A stretch of 12,848 nucleotides of DNA from Caldisericota bacterium (lineage in GTDB: Bacteria; Bipolaricaulota; Bipolaricaulia; Bipolaricaulales; Bipolaricaulaceae). Position 1 is the stretch's first letter, and each line of letters starts with the position of its first letter. The notes below the pieces were generated by a model. The model saw only the letters and a list, made by a program, of their open reading frames with translations. It had not been told where the DNA came from and searched no databases. The stretch lies in NCBI GenBank assembly GCA_013151115.1, contig JAADIW010000082.1, positions 6,442 through 19,289 on the forward strand. Reading direction: 5' to 3'. Positions 1-7,009 of this stretch are shown here, one piece after another. The translations under genes were made by a program, and so were the position numbers.

Positions 1-356
1 TCCGGGGAGCCGTCCAGGGCCTTCGCCGCCTCGAGGAGCGCCTTCCCCGCCTCGATCATGTGCCGGTGCTCCGCCATGAGGATGTGGATGGGATGCCAGG
101 GGGGCGCGATGGGCTCCGCCCCCTCCAACGAGCGGCGGAAGAGGGCGAGATGCACCTCGCAGAGCTTGCGGATCTCCTCCCGCGGGATCCCCTCCCGCAC
201 GAGCTCCTGTTCGATCTGGGCGATCTCCAGGGGCGAGACGCCCCTGAGGACCTCCGCGAACTCCTCCGCGAGGGCCTCCGGGCTCTCGCCCGCGTGGAGG
301 CGCCGCAACAGTTCCTTCAGCGCGTCCTTCCGGCTGTTCCCGATGAGCTCGCTCAT
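1..356 (-). CDS. DUF438 domain protein, likely hemerythrin-type (5' part; runs off window)
   Basis: The first 118 residues are visible; the rest lies beyond the left edge. The protein opens MSELIGNSRKDALKELL and contains a run of features typical of the DUF438 N-terminal domain: ALAEEF, GVSPLEIAQIEQELVREGIP, EEIRKLCEVHLALFRRSLEG, then the PPWHPIHILMAEHRHM stretch that leads into a hemerythrin (HHE, di-iron) domain. Full-length members usually carry DUF438, a hemerythrin domain and sometimes a PAS domain; whether those follow cannot be seen. The ATG at 356-354 overlaps the TGA of the upstream Rrf2 gene by four bases (ATGA) and has a good ribosome site (AAAGGAGA, plus-strand 362-369) six or fewer bases away, so the two are translationally coupled. 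Hemerythrin-type proteins bind O2 or NO or repair iron centres; pairing with a cysteine-bearing Rrf2 regulator supports a redox or nitrosative-stress role by inference. The family call is by motif recognition only. Confidence 0.82.
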   Translation of the reverse strand, partial: MSELIGNSRKDALKELLRRLHAGESPEALAEEFAEVLRGVSPLEIAQIEQELVREGIPREEIRKLCEVHLALFRRSLEGAEPIAPPWHPIHILMAEHRHMIEAGKALLEAAKALDGSP

Positions 357-763
357 CCGCGTCTCCTTTCCGCGAGTTCCCCGATGGTGAGGGATTCCAT
401 GAACTCCCGCAGGCGGTCGCGCACTGAATCCCAGATGTCCACGTAGGGACAGGTCTTGACGTGCCCCTCGCACGCATCGACGTTCAGCGGACAGTCGTTG
501 AAGAACCGCTCTCCCTCGATGGCGTGGATCACATCGGCGAGGGAAACCTCGTGGGGGGAACGGGCGAAGCGGACGCCTCCCCCCCGTCCCCTGGTGGAGA
601 CCACGATGCCCGCCCGCACGAGCTGGGGGAATATCTTGGCGAGGAATGGGTACGGTATCCCCAAGTCGCGGGCGAGGTCCTTGATCTTCACCAGGCCCCT
701 CTCGCCCCTCAGGGCGAGTTCGACCAGGCTGCTGACCGCGTATTTCACCGCCTGTGAAAACAT
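353..763 (-). CDS. Rrf2-family transcriptional regulator (IscR/NsrR-like)
   Basis: 136 residues, a usual length for Rrf2 proteins. An N-terminal winged helix-turn-helix spans about residues 1-65: MFSQAVKYAVSSLVELAL, then the recognition-helix region LGIPYPFLAKIFPQLVRAGIV and the wing STRGRGGGVRFAR. The segment EVSLADVIHAIEG (72-84) is the family's dimerisation-helix signature. Three cysteines, C91, C98 and C105 (spacing C-X6-C-X6-C), match the position where IscR and NsrR bind a [2Fe-2S] or [4Fe-4S] cluster, so this is probably a cluster-sensing regulator rather than a cysteine-free CymR type. It is the first gene of a two-gene operon with the DUF438 gene, sharing an ATGA overlap. An AT-rich leader with a promoter and a palindrome lies directly upstream and may be its own operator. 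No strong Shine-Dalgarno precedes the ATG at 763. Whether it senses NO, O2 or cluster status cannot be told. Confidence 0.92.
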   Translation of the reverse strand: MFSQAVKYAVSSLVELALRGERGLVKIKDLARDLGIPYPFLAKIFPQLVRAGIVVSTRGRGGGVRFARSPHEVSLADVIHAIEGERFFNDCPLNVDACEGHVKTCPYVDIWDSVRDRLREFMESLTIGELAERRRG

Positions 764-770
764 CTCTGAT

Positions 771-785
771 AAAAAGATCCTTTTT
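771..785. promoter_or_regulatory. AT-rich palindrome, candidate Rrf2 operator
   Basis: AAAAAG-ATC-CTTTTT is a perfect 6+6 inverted repeat with a 3-base centre, in an otherwise very GC-rich window. It lies between the -10 element (791-796) and the ATG (763) of the Rrf2 gene, over the expected transcription start. A regulator bound there would block its own operon, as Rrf2 repressors often do. The operator role is inferred from position; the palindrome is seen directly. Confidence 0.45.
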
Positions 786-790
786 GCCTT

Positions 791-818
791 ATTTTAGCCC
801 GGGGGAAATCCATTGCAA
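791..818 (-). promoter_or_regulatory. Sigma70-type promoter for the Rrf2-DUF438 operon
   Basis: Reading the minus strand, TTGCAA at 818-813 (4 of 6 to TTGACA), a 16-base spacer, then TAAAAT at 796-791 (5 of 6 to TATAAT). The predicted start of transcription falls near 784, giving a leader of about 20 bases before the ATG at 763. This separates the pair from ligA, which ends 87 bases upstream on the same strand. Confidence 0.55.
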
Positions 819-850
819 CCGGTGGGGCGGGGGAGGCCCGCGTGGGCCCG

Positions 851-2878
851 CTACTTCCGCCCGACGAGCTCGAGGAACTCCTCCTCCGTGAGGGTGGGGA
901 TCCCGAGGGCGCGGGCCTTGTCGTACTTGGAACCGGGGTTCTCCCCCACCACCACGTAGTCCACCCTGCGGGAGACGCTCGAGGCGACACGCCCCCCGAG
1001 TTCCTCCACCAGGCGCTTGGCCTCCTCGCGGGTCATGGAGGAGAGGGCCCCGGTGAACACGAAGGTCTTGCCCGAGAGGGGGCCTTCCTTCACCGCGCGG
1101 CGGGGGTCGAGCCCGGCCGCCTTGAGCTCCTCGATCAGCCTCCGGTTCTCGGGGTTACGGAAGAAGTCCACGATGCTCTTGGCGACCTCCGGGCCGATGC
1201 CCTCGATGCGCATGAGGTCTTCCTCGGTGGCCCGGGCGAGGTCGTCGATGGAGTCGAAGTTCTCGGCCAAGATCTCCGCCAGCCGTTCCCCTACATGGGG
1301 GATCCCCAGGGCGAAGATGTAGCGCGCGAGCGAGATCCCCTTGGATTTTTCGATCTCCCGCAGGAGGTTCTCCGCCGACTTGTCCGCGAACCCCTCCAGG
1401 CGCAGGAGATCCATCTTGGTGAGCCGGTAGAGGTCGGATATACGCCGCACGAGCCCCGAGTCCACCAGCTTGTTCACGATCTTCTCCCCGAGGCCCTGGA
1501 TATCGGCGGCGCGTCGGGAGGCGAAGTGGCGGATGGACTCCTTGATCCTCGCGGGGCAGGAGATGTTGGTGCACCGATGGGCCACCTCCCCTTCCGGCCG
1601 CACCACCGGGCCGCCGCAGACCGGGCAGCGGTCGGGCATCCGGAACTCCCGCTCCTCCCCGGTGCGGCGTTCGGGTATGGGGGCCACGACCTCGGGGATC
1701 ACGCCTCCCGCCCGTTGGACGATGACCCAATCGCCGATGCGGATGTCCTTCCGCTTCACCTCGTCCTCGTTGTGGAGGGTGGCCCGGGATACCGTGGCCC
1801 CGCCCACCTCCACCGGCTCCAGGATCGCCACCGGGGTCAACACCCCGGTGCGTCCGACCTGGACGACGATGTCCAGGACCTTGGTGGTCTTCTGTTCGGC
1901 GGGGAACTTGAACGCGATCGCCCAGCGGGGGGCCCGGGCGATCTCCCCCAAGACCTCCCGCTGCGCGAAGTCGTCCACCTTGACCACCATCCCGTCCGCC
2001 TCGTAGGGGAGCTCCTCCCTCATCTTCAGGAGCTCATGGTAGAACGCGATCGCCTCCTCGGCGGTCTCGCATTTCCGCCACAGGGGGTTCACCGGGAGGC
2101 CCCATTTGGGGAGGGTGGTGAGGAGCTCCTCCTGGGTGCGGATCTCGTAGCCCTCGATCCGTCCCAGGGCGTAGAAGAACACCTTCAGGGGGCGGGAAGC
2201 GGTGATGGAGGGGTCGAGCTGCCGGAGGGACCCCGCGGCGGCGTTCCGCGGGTTGGCGAACAGGGGTTCCCCCTTACGGGCCCGCTCCTCGTTCAACCGC
2301 TCGAAGTCCTCCTTCTCCATGTAGACCTCGCCCCGGACCTCGAGCAGCCGCGGAGGGGGGACCTCATCGGAGAGGAGGCGGAGGGGGATCTGCCTTATCG
2401 TCTTGAGGTTGTTGGTCACATCCTCCCCCACGTAACCGTCTCCCCGCGTCGAGCCCACGGTGAAGACGCCGTCCTCGTACACGAGCTCCACCCCCAGCCC
2501 GTCGAGCTTCGGCTCGCACACGTAGGCCACTTTCTCCGTCCCCAACATCCGCTTCACGCGGCGATCCCACTCCAGGAACTCCTCCTCGGTGAAGCAGTTC
2601 TGGAGGGAAAGCATGGGGATCGCGTGGCGAACTTGCTTGAACTCCTCCGCCGGCGGGGCCCCCACCCGCTGGGTGGGGGAATCCGGGGTCACGAACTGGG
2701 GATACTTCTCCTCGAGTTCCTGGAGCTCGCGGAAGAGCTCGTCGTACTCGGCATCGGATACCAGGGGGCGGTTGAGGACGTAGTAATAATAGTCGTATTT
2801 GCGGATGAGCTCCCGAAGCTCCTCGATCCGACGCTTGACCGCCTCGAGATCCTCCGCCCGGACTTCCTCCCCCATCAT
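851..2878 (-). CDS. ligA: NAD-dependent DNA ligase LigA
   Basis: 675 residues, the standard length. It seals nicks in duplex DNA using NAD+ during replication and repair. Domain Ia is N-terminal (DYYYYVLNRPLVSDAEYDELFRELQ, about 28-53). The adenylation domain carries the nucleotide lysine K124 in CEPKLDG, plus RGDG (145-148) and the WAIAFKFPAEQ motif with K324. An OB fold follows (VGRTGVLTPVAILEPV, 341-356). The zinc finger uses C418, C421, C436 and C441; helix-hairpin-helix repeats occupy about 455-580, and a BRCT domain closes the protein (about 599-675, GKTFVFTGAL to the end). All key residues are present. Two ATGs compete: 2878 (ATGA overlap with the upstream stop) and 2875. The AGGGG ribosome site is only two bases from the first but five from the second, so 2875 may be the true start. 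It is the last gene of the AMMECR1-mtaB-phoH-HD operon. Confidence 0.98.
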   Translation of the reverse strand: MMGEEVRAEDLEAVKRRIEELRELIRKYDYYYYVLNRPLVSDAEYDELFRELQELEEKYPQFVTPDSPTQRVGAPPAEEFKQVRHAIPMLSLQNCFTEEEFLEWDRRVKRMLGTEKVAYVCEPKLDGLGVELVYEDGVFTVGSTRGDGYVGEDVTNNLKTIRQIPLRLLSDEVPPPRLLEVRGEVYMEKEDFERLNEERARKGEPLFANPRNAAAGSLRQLDPSITASRPLKVFFYALGRIEGYEIRTQEELLTTLPKWGLPVNPLWRKCETAEEAIAFYHELLKMREELPYEADGMVVKVDDFAQREVLGEIARAPRWAIAFKFPAEQKTTKVLDIVVQVGRTGVLTPVAILEPVEVGGATVSRATLHNEDEVKRKDIRIGDWVIVQRAGGVIPEVVAPIPERRTGEEREFRMPDRCPVCGGPVVRPEGEVAHRCTNISCPARIKESIRHFASRRAADIQGLGEKIVNKLVDSGLVRRISDLYRLTKMDLLRLEGFADKSAENLLREIEKSKGISLARYIFALGIPHVGERLAEILAENFDSIDDLARATEEDLMRIEGIGPEVAKSIVDFFRNPENRRLIEELKAAGLDPRRAVKEGPLSGKTFVFTGALSSMTREEAKRLVEELGGRVASSVSRRVDYVVVGENPGSKYDKARALGIPTLTEEEFLELVGRK

Positions 2879-3408
2879 TGCCCCTGGAACAGAGGATAAT
2901 TGTTCACACGGCTATGGGCCATCCCCTGCAACACCTTCACGAACGCCTGCTTGATTTTAGCGAGTTCCGCCATGGTGAGGGGGGCACGATCGAGCTGTGC
3001 GTCGTTCCTCCTTTCCTCCACCAGGGCCTCGACGATGTCGGGGATCTCCTCCCGCGGCCGCCCCCGGGCGGCCGCCTCGAGGGGGTCGGCGAGCATGACG
3101 ATCGCCGTCTCCTTGGTATCGGGGAGGGGGTTCGCGTAGCGGAAGTCGTCCGCGGAGAGGCCCTGGGCCGCGCCCCGCTCGGAGAAGTAACGCATCACCG
3201 AGGTCCCGTGGTGGGTAGCGATGAAGTGGATCACGTCCCCGCGGAGGCCGTACCGCCGCGCGAGCTCGAGCCCCTCCTTGACGTGGGCGGCGAGGATCAC
3301 CTTGGAGAGGGAGGGGTTGATCTCATCGTGTGGGTTGGCGCCCTCCTGGTTCTCCACGAAGAAATCGGGGCGCGTGAGCTTCCCGACGTCGTGGTACAGG
3401 CCGCCCAC
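2875..3408 (-). CDS. HD phosphohydrolase half of a frameshifted 7TM-HD (PgpH-like) gene
   Basis: This reading frame holds the catalytic HD domain of the membrane c-di-AMP phosphodiesterase family (PgpH/YqfF). Visible metal ligands and motifs are YHDVGK (H6, D7), AHVKEG (H42), HFIATHHGTS (H66, H67) and AIVMLADPLEA (D108), with the family segments RPDFFVENQ and NPHDEINPSLSK. The nominal GTG start at 3408 cannot be biological: homologous sequence in the same frame continues 29 codons upstream to 3495 (PGTYYHSRNVSALAEAAARA, then IGANALLAA) and includes the first HD-family histidine. There it meets the end of the 7TM half, which is in another frame. The two pieces are best read as one gene, 2875-4219, of about 447 residues. 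The stop TGA overlaps the ligA start. In Firmicutes, PgpH hydrolyses c-di-AMP to pApA; substrate here is inferred from family. Confidence 0.85.
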   Translation of the reverse strand: MGGLYHDVGKLTRPDFFVENQEGANPHDEINPSLSKVILAAHVKEGLELARRYGLRGDVIHFIATHHGTSVMRYFSERGAAQGLSADDFRYANPLPDTKETAIVMLADPLEAAARGRPREEIPDIVEALVEERRNDAQLDRAPLTMAELAKIKQAFVKVLQGMAHSRVNNYPLFQGQ

Positions 3409-4219
3409 CGCCGCGAGCAGCGCGTTCGCCCCGATGGCCCGGGCCGCCGCCTCCGCCAGGGCCGATACGTTGCGGGAATGGTAATAGGTGCCCGGGCCGC
3501 AGCCGTTCGAGCAGGGGATGGGAGGGATCGAGCAGTTCCACGAGGGTGAGGGGGCTGGTGCGGTCGAGGAACCGTTCCCCGACCGGGACCGTCATCCAGG
3601 CCAGCAGCATCGCCGCCGGGCCGGAGAGGAACGCCGCCCCGATCCCGAGCGCCCCGCTCCCGGGGTAGAGGGCGAGGGCCACCGCCCCCGAGGCGAGGCC
3701 CGCGAGGAACCCGGCGATGATGAACTCCCGCGCCCGCCGCACCCGGGCCAGGACCACGGCCATGACGAGCCCGCCCAGCAATCCGGCCGCGGCGGCCCCG
3801 CCGCCCAAGGCCACCGTCCCCCAGGCCACGAGGGGGACGAGCGTCCAGACGCCGAATCGCACGCCGCAGAACAGCGCCCCGAGACCGGCCGGGAACCCCC
3901 AGGGGACGAGGTAGACCGACCCCGCGGCCGCCACCGCCGACAGGGCCACCCCCGAGGCCACCAGCCCCAGCCAGAAGATCCCCTCCGGGCGCGTGAGGCG
4001 CTGCACGCGCCACAGGACCCACAACGCTGCGCTCCCGGCCAGGGCCGCGCCCACCGCCTCGTGCCAGGGCGCGACCCCCACCCCCCCTCGTAGCCGCAGC
4101 ACGGAGAACCCCCATACGAGGGCGAGGCTCACCGTGACCTCGAGGGGGAAGGCGGGCTTACGGGGAGACCGGTGAACGCGGTTCTTTCCGTTCTTGTTTG
4201 GACTTTTCGTATCGCTCAT
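3323..4219 (-). CDS. 7TM membrane half of a frameshifted 7TM-HD (PgpH-like) gene
   Basis: Only residues 1-241 are meaningful; after LLDPSHPLLERLR the frame runs into arginine/glycine-rich non-homologous sequence because of a frameshift near 3496. A basic N-terminus (KSPNKNGKNRVHRSPRKP) precedes about seven or eight hydrophobic segments (roughly 24-41, 53-71, 81-103, 107-118, 122-140, 143-160, 166-185, 189-211), ending in the LTLVELLDPSHPLL linker typical of 7TM-7TMR_HD proteins just before the HD domain. The large extracellular 7TMR-HDED domain of PgpH is absent, so this is a short variant. The ATG at 4219 lies 62 bases inside phoH; an alternative GTG at 4132, with GAGGT just upstream, would start 26 bases after the phoH stop and lose 29 residues. 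Adjacency to phoH is a known conserved neighbourhood for this family. Confidence 0.8.
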   Translation of the reverse strand: MSDTKSPNKNGKNRVHRSPRKPAFPLEVTVSLALVWGFSVLRLRGGVGVAPWHEAVGAALAGSAALWVLWRVQRLTRPEGIFWLGLVASGVALSAVAAAGSVYLVPWGFPAGLGALFCGVRFGVWTLVPLVAWGTVALGGGAAAAGLLGGLVMAVVLARVRRAREFIIAGFLAGLASGAVALALYPGSGALGIGAAFLSGPAAMLLAWMTVPVGERFLDRTSPLTLVELLDPSHPLLERLRPGHLLPFPQRIGPGGGGGPGHRGERAARGGGRPVPRRREAHAPRFLRGEPGGRQPTR

Positions 4220-5096
4220 AGGCCTCGATGATCGCCCGTACCAGCGGGTGCCGCACCACGTCCCGCCGGTCCAGATACACGAAGGCGATCCCGGGTATCC
4301 CGGACAGGATTTCGATCACCTCCCTGAGCCCCGAGGTGCGTCCCACGAGGTCCACCTGGGTGATGTCCCCGGTGATCACCGCCTTGGAACCGAACCCCAG
4401 GCGCGTCAGGAACATCTTCATCTGGGTATGGGTGGTGTTCTGGGCCTCGTCCAGGATCACGAACGCGTGGTTCAGGGTCCGACCCCGCATGAAGGCCAGG
4501 GGGGCGATCTCGATCTTGCCGTGGGCCATCCACTGCTCGAACTCGCTCCCGGGGATCATATCGTAGATAGCGTCGTAGAGAGGCCGGAGGTAGGGATGTA
4601 CCTTCTGGAGGATGTCCCCGGGCAGGAACCCCAGCTCCTCCCCCGCCTCCACCGCCGGGCGGGTGAGCACGATCCGCTTCACCCTCCCCTTCTTCAGGGC
4701 GTCGATGGCACAGGCGACCGCGAGGTAGGTCTTTCCCGTGCCCGCGGGCCCGATGGCGAATACCACGTCGTTCTCCCGGATGGCCTTGACGTAGCGGCGC
4801 TGGCCCTCGGTCTTGGGGCGGATGGCCTCGCCCCAATGGGTGATCTGGACGATATCGGTGAGCACGCCCTCGAGGTCGCCCCCCTCCTTCACCTGGCTCA
4901 CGAGGTACTTGACCTCCTCCAGGGAGGGGGGGTGTTTGGCGTGGGCGGCCTCGGCGAGCTTCTCGAACAGGATCCGGAGGCGTTCGACCTCCTCGTCCTC
5001 GCCCTCCACCGTGATACGGTTCCCCCGCGCGACGATACGCGCCCGGGGGAACTCCTTGGCGATCAGCCGGAGGTTCCTGTCGTATTGCCCCAACAC
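4158..5096 (-). CDS. phoH: PhoH-family ATPase
   Basis: 312 residues, the PhoH/YbeZ length. A small N-terminal domain (about 1-75) precedes a P-loop ATPase with Walker A GPAGTGKTYLA (116-126), TRPAVEAGEELGFLPGD, Walker B VILDEAQN (213-220) and the sensor-like TGDITQVDL (242-250). PhoH-like ATPases are cytosolic and are linked to RNA metabolism, often beside ybeY and a PgpH gene; here the 7TM-HD gene follows but ybeY does not. The start is GTG at 5096, served by GAGGT (plus-strand 5107-5111) ten bases away. In-frame sequence upstream of it (TFELELESPEVALG) looks like the normal family N-terminus but offers no standard start codon after the TAG near 5152, only ATA and CTG. The gene begins 34 bases after the mtaB stop in the same operon. 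Confidence 0.95.
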   Translation of the reverse strand: MLGQYDRNLRLIAKEFPRARIVARGNRITVEGEDEEVERLRILFEKLAEAAHAKHPPSLEEVKYLVSQVKEGGDLEGVLTDIVQITHWGEAIRPKTEGQRRYVKAIRENDVVFAIGPAGTGKTYLAVACAIDALKKGRVKRIVLTRPAVEAGEELGFLPGDILQKVHPYLRPLYDAIYDMIPGSEFEQWMAHGKIEIAPLAFMRGRTLNHAFVILDEAQNTTHTQMKMFLTRLGFGSKAVITGDITQVDLVGRTSGLREVIEILSGIPGIAFVYLDRRDVVRHPLVRAIIEAYERYEKSKQERKEPRSPVSP

Positions 5097-5130
5097 CCCC
5101 AGTGCTACCTCGGGGCTCTCGAGCTCCAGC

Positions 5131-6396
5131 TCAAATGTCTTGGTTATCCTCTATCACCCCCACCGTGATGTCATCCCGCACCTCCGTGACCCGCACGGGA
5201 AGGATTGTACCACGGGCGAGGCCATCGGAGGGCAGGGAGAGGATGATATAGTTCTCCGCGTGTCCCCGCCACATGCCGCCGGCCCGCTCCTCCAACACCG
5301 GCCACAGCACCTCCCCGAGGAAGCCCCTCCGAACCCTGAGGGACAGGGCCCGGGCGAGCTCATCCAACGCCGTGGCGCGCTCCCGTTTCACGGCCGGCGG
5401 GACCTGGTCGGGGAGGGCCGCGGCCGGCGTCCCCGGACGGGGGGAGAAGGGGAAGACGTGGAGGCGCAGGGGGGCGAGCTCCTCGAGGAGCGAGCAGGTC
5501 CGCCGGAACGCGGCCTCGTCCTCCCCGGGGAAGCCCACCATGACGTCGGCCCCGAAGGTGGCCTTTGGCACCGCCTCCAGGAACCTCCCCACGCGGTCGG
5601 CGTACTCCGCCGCTGTGTAGGGGCGGCCCATGCGGGCGAGGACCCTGTCGTCGCCGGATTGGAGCGGCACGTGTAGGTAGGGACACAGCCTCCGCTCGTC
5701 CGCGAACAAGGAGATGAGCTCGCCGGTCACCCCCTCCGGATTGAGGGAGGAGAGCCGGATCCTGACCCGGGGCACCCGCAACAGTTCCCGCAGGAGGTCC
5801 ACCAGCGAGGGACGCCCGGGCAGGTCCTCGCCGTACTGGGCGAGGTTGATCCCGGCCACCACGAGCTCCGGATGTCCGGCGGCGGCCAGGCACTCGGCCT
5901 CCTCCCGGGCCACGTCGGGGGGCTTGCTGCGCAGCGGACCCCGCACCTGCCAAGTCTTACAGAAGGAGCAGGCGACGGAGCACCCGTCCTGGACCTTCAA
6001 ATTCGCCCGGATCTGCTCGGTATCCCTGGCGATCCGCTCCTCCGCGAGGGCGGGCCACCCCTCGCCGCCGACGGCCTCCCCACGGAGGTGGGCGAGGACG
6101 AGCTCCCGGATCCGCGCCTTGTCGCGATTGGGGATCACGAGATCGGCCCCGGCGGCGCGGAGCTCCCCGGGGGAATCGGTTGCCTGACAGCCCACCGCCA
6201 CGATGAGGGCACGGGGATGCTCACGACGCAGTTTCCGCACGAGCTTCCGGCCCTTGCGAGCGGCGAGGGACGTGACGGCACACGTGTTCACCACGTGCAC
6301 CTCCCCCGCCCCCGGGAGGCCGGAGAGGCGCTCCCGGATCAACTGCGATTCGTAGTGGTTGACGCGGCAGCCGAGAGTATGGGTTATGACCCTCAT
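5131..6396 (-). CDS. mtaB: tRNA methylthiotransferase, MtaB-like
   Basis: 421 residues with the three-part methylthiotransferase architecture. The N-terminal UPF0004 domain has cluster cysteines C10 (HTLGCRVNHYES), C39 (VVNTCAVTS) and C70 (VAVGCQA). The radical SAM domain has C139, C143 and C146 in VQDGCSVACSFC (CX3CX2C) followed by RGPLRSK. A C-terminal TRAM RNA-binding region covers about 355-421. TLGCRVN and the short form favour MtaB (converts t6A37 to ms2t6A37 in tRNA) over MiaB or RimO. The sequence after the radical-SAM cysteines (KTWQV) differs from the common IIPxxRG, a modest divergence. The ATG at 6396 overlaps the AMMECR1 TGA by four bases with no clear ribosome site, which suggests translational coupling. 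Confidence 0.92.
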   Translation of the reverse strand: MRVITHTLGCRVNHYESQLIRERLSGLPGAGEVHVVNTCAVTSLAARKGRKLVRKLRREHPRALIVAVGCQATDSPGELRAAGADLVIPNRDKARIRELVLAHLRGEAVGGEGWPALAEERIARDTEQIRANLKVQDGCSVACSFCKTWQVRGPLRSKPPDVAREEAECLAAAGHPELVVAGINLAQYGEDLPGRPSLVDLLRELLRVPRVRIRLSSLNPEGVTGELISLFADERRLCPYLHVPLQSGDDRVLARMGRPYTAAEYADRVGRFLEAVPKATFGADVMVGFPGEDEAAFRRTCSLLEELAPLRLHVFPFSPRPGTPAAALPDQVPPAVKRERATALDELARALSLRVRRGFLGEVLWPVLEERAGGMWRGHAENYIILSLPSDGLARGTILPVRVTEVRDDITVGVIEDNQDI

Positions 6397-6944
6397 TCCG
6401 AGTGGCGTTCCACGGTGAAGCGGTAGATTTTACAGGGCTCGTCCGGGGGGATCCCCGCCTTCATCTTGGCGATCCGGAGCTGCTCCTCCACGGTGTCCAC
6501 GCCCTCGAGGTCCGGGAGCAGCAGCCCCAAGCGGGGGCCCTTCTCCACGATGACCCCATAGCGCTTGGGGTCGAGATCGGCCTCGGTGCACGGTTCGGGT
6601 TCGGAGAGGACGTCCACGGAGATCTTCAACGCGGGAAGCTCCTCTGGGCGCACCGGGGGGAAGCGGGGGTCCTCGGTGGCGGACTTGATGGCGACGGCGA
6701 TGATCTCCTCGGCCAGGTTGTCCTTGGTGGGAAGGTAGGTGCCGATGCACCCCCGCAGCGCCCCGTCCACCTTTATCGACACGAACGCCCCCGCCCGCCG
6801 GCGGAGTTCCGGCGGGAGCTCCGCGGGAGGACGGATCACCCTTCGCTCCCGCACGTAGACCTCGATGGCCCGGCGGGCGAGCTCCACCAACGGGTCGGGT
6901 TTTCGCACGTTGCAAAACTTAGTGTCCGGCGCGTCCCCCGTCAA
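6393..6944 (-). CDS. AMMECR1 / AmmeMemoRadiSam system protein A
   Basis: 183 residues, a full AMMECR1 domain. Hallmarks are PLVELARRAIEVYV, AGAFVSIKVDGALRGCIGTY with the invariant LRGCIG at 63-68, ATEDPRFPPVRPEELPALKISVDVLS, and YGVIVEKGPRLGLLLPDLEGVDTVEEQL, close to the protein A consensus of the AmmeMemoRadiSam set. Its biochemical role is unknown. The usual partners (Memo-like dioxygenase and an AmmeMemoRadiSam radical SAM enzyme) are not in this window; the next gene is instead the radical SAM methylthiotransferase mtaB. The TTG start at 6944 is chosen because GGGGAGG lies nine bases upstream; a GTG at 6908 is in frame but has no ribosome site. It is the first gene of the minus-strand operon leading to ligA, and it is divergent from the lipoprotein gene. 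Confidence 0.93.
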   Translation of the reverse strand: MTGDAPDTKFCNVRKPDPLVELARRAIEVYVRERRVIRPPAELPPELRRRAGAFVSIKVDGALRGCIGTYLPTKDNLAEEIIAVAIKSATEDPRFPPVRPEELPALKISVDVLSEPEPCTEADLDPKRYGVIVEKGPRLGLLLPDLEGVDTVEEQLRIAKMKAGIPPDEPCKIYRFTVERHSE

Positions 6945-6973
6945 CCGACCGTGCCTCCCCCGGCCCCGGACGC

Positions 6974-7003
6974 TATCATTTACCGATTTCTTGACAGGGA
7001 GGT
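6974..7003 (+). promoter_or_regulatory. Probable -10 element and strong RBS of the lipoprotein gene
   Basis: TATCAT at 6974-6979 is 5 of 6 to TATAAT but no good -35 lies 16-18 bases upstream. GGGAGGT at 6997-7003 is a strong ribosome site six bases before the ATG at 7010. TTGACA at 6991-6996 is a perfect -35 match but is too close to the start to serve this gene. The 65-base gap (6945-7009) must also hold the promoter of the divergent AMMECR1 operon, which I could not locate. Confidence 0.4.
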
Positions 7004-7009
7004 AATATT

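Noticed and set aside
835..848. GGCCC-GCGT-GGGCC hairpin as a ligA terminator
   Set aside because: Only a 5-bp stem and no T-run in either direction; I cannot support intrinsic termination here.
842..2899. Plus-strand open frame of 685 codons opposite ligA
   Set aside because: It is a shadow of ligA. The product is low-complexity (H, L, G, E, R rich), matches no family I know, and ligA has every catalytic motif. Long antisense frames are expected at this GC content.
4194..5168. Plus-strand open frame of 324 codons opposite phoH
   Set aside because: Shadow of phoH; composition biased, no domain and no ribosome site of note.
6906..6944. TTGACG (6944-6939) and TAAGTT (6921-6916) as a promoter giving a leaderless GTG start for AMMECR1 at 6908
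   Set aside because: The -10 matches only 3 of 6, and the TTG at 6944 has a proper GGGGAGG ribosome site, so the longer protein is better supported.
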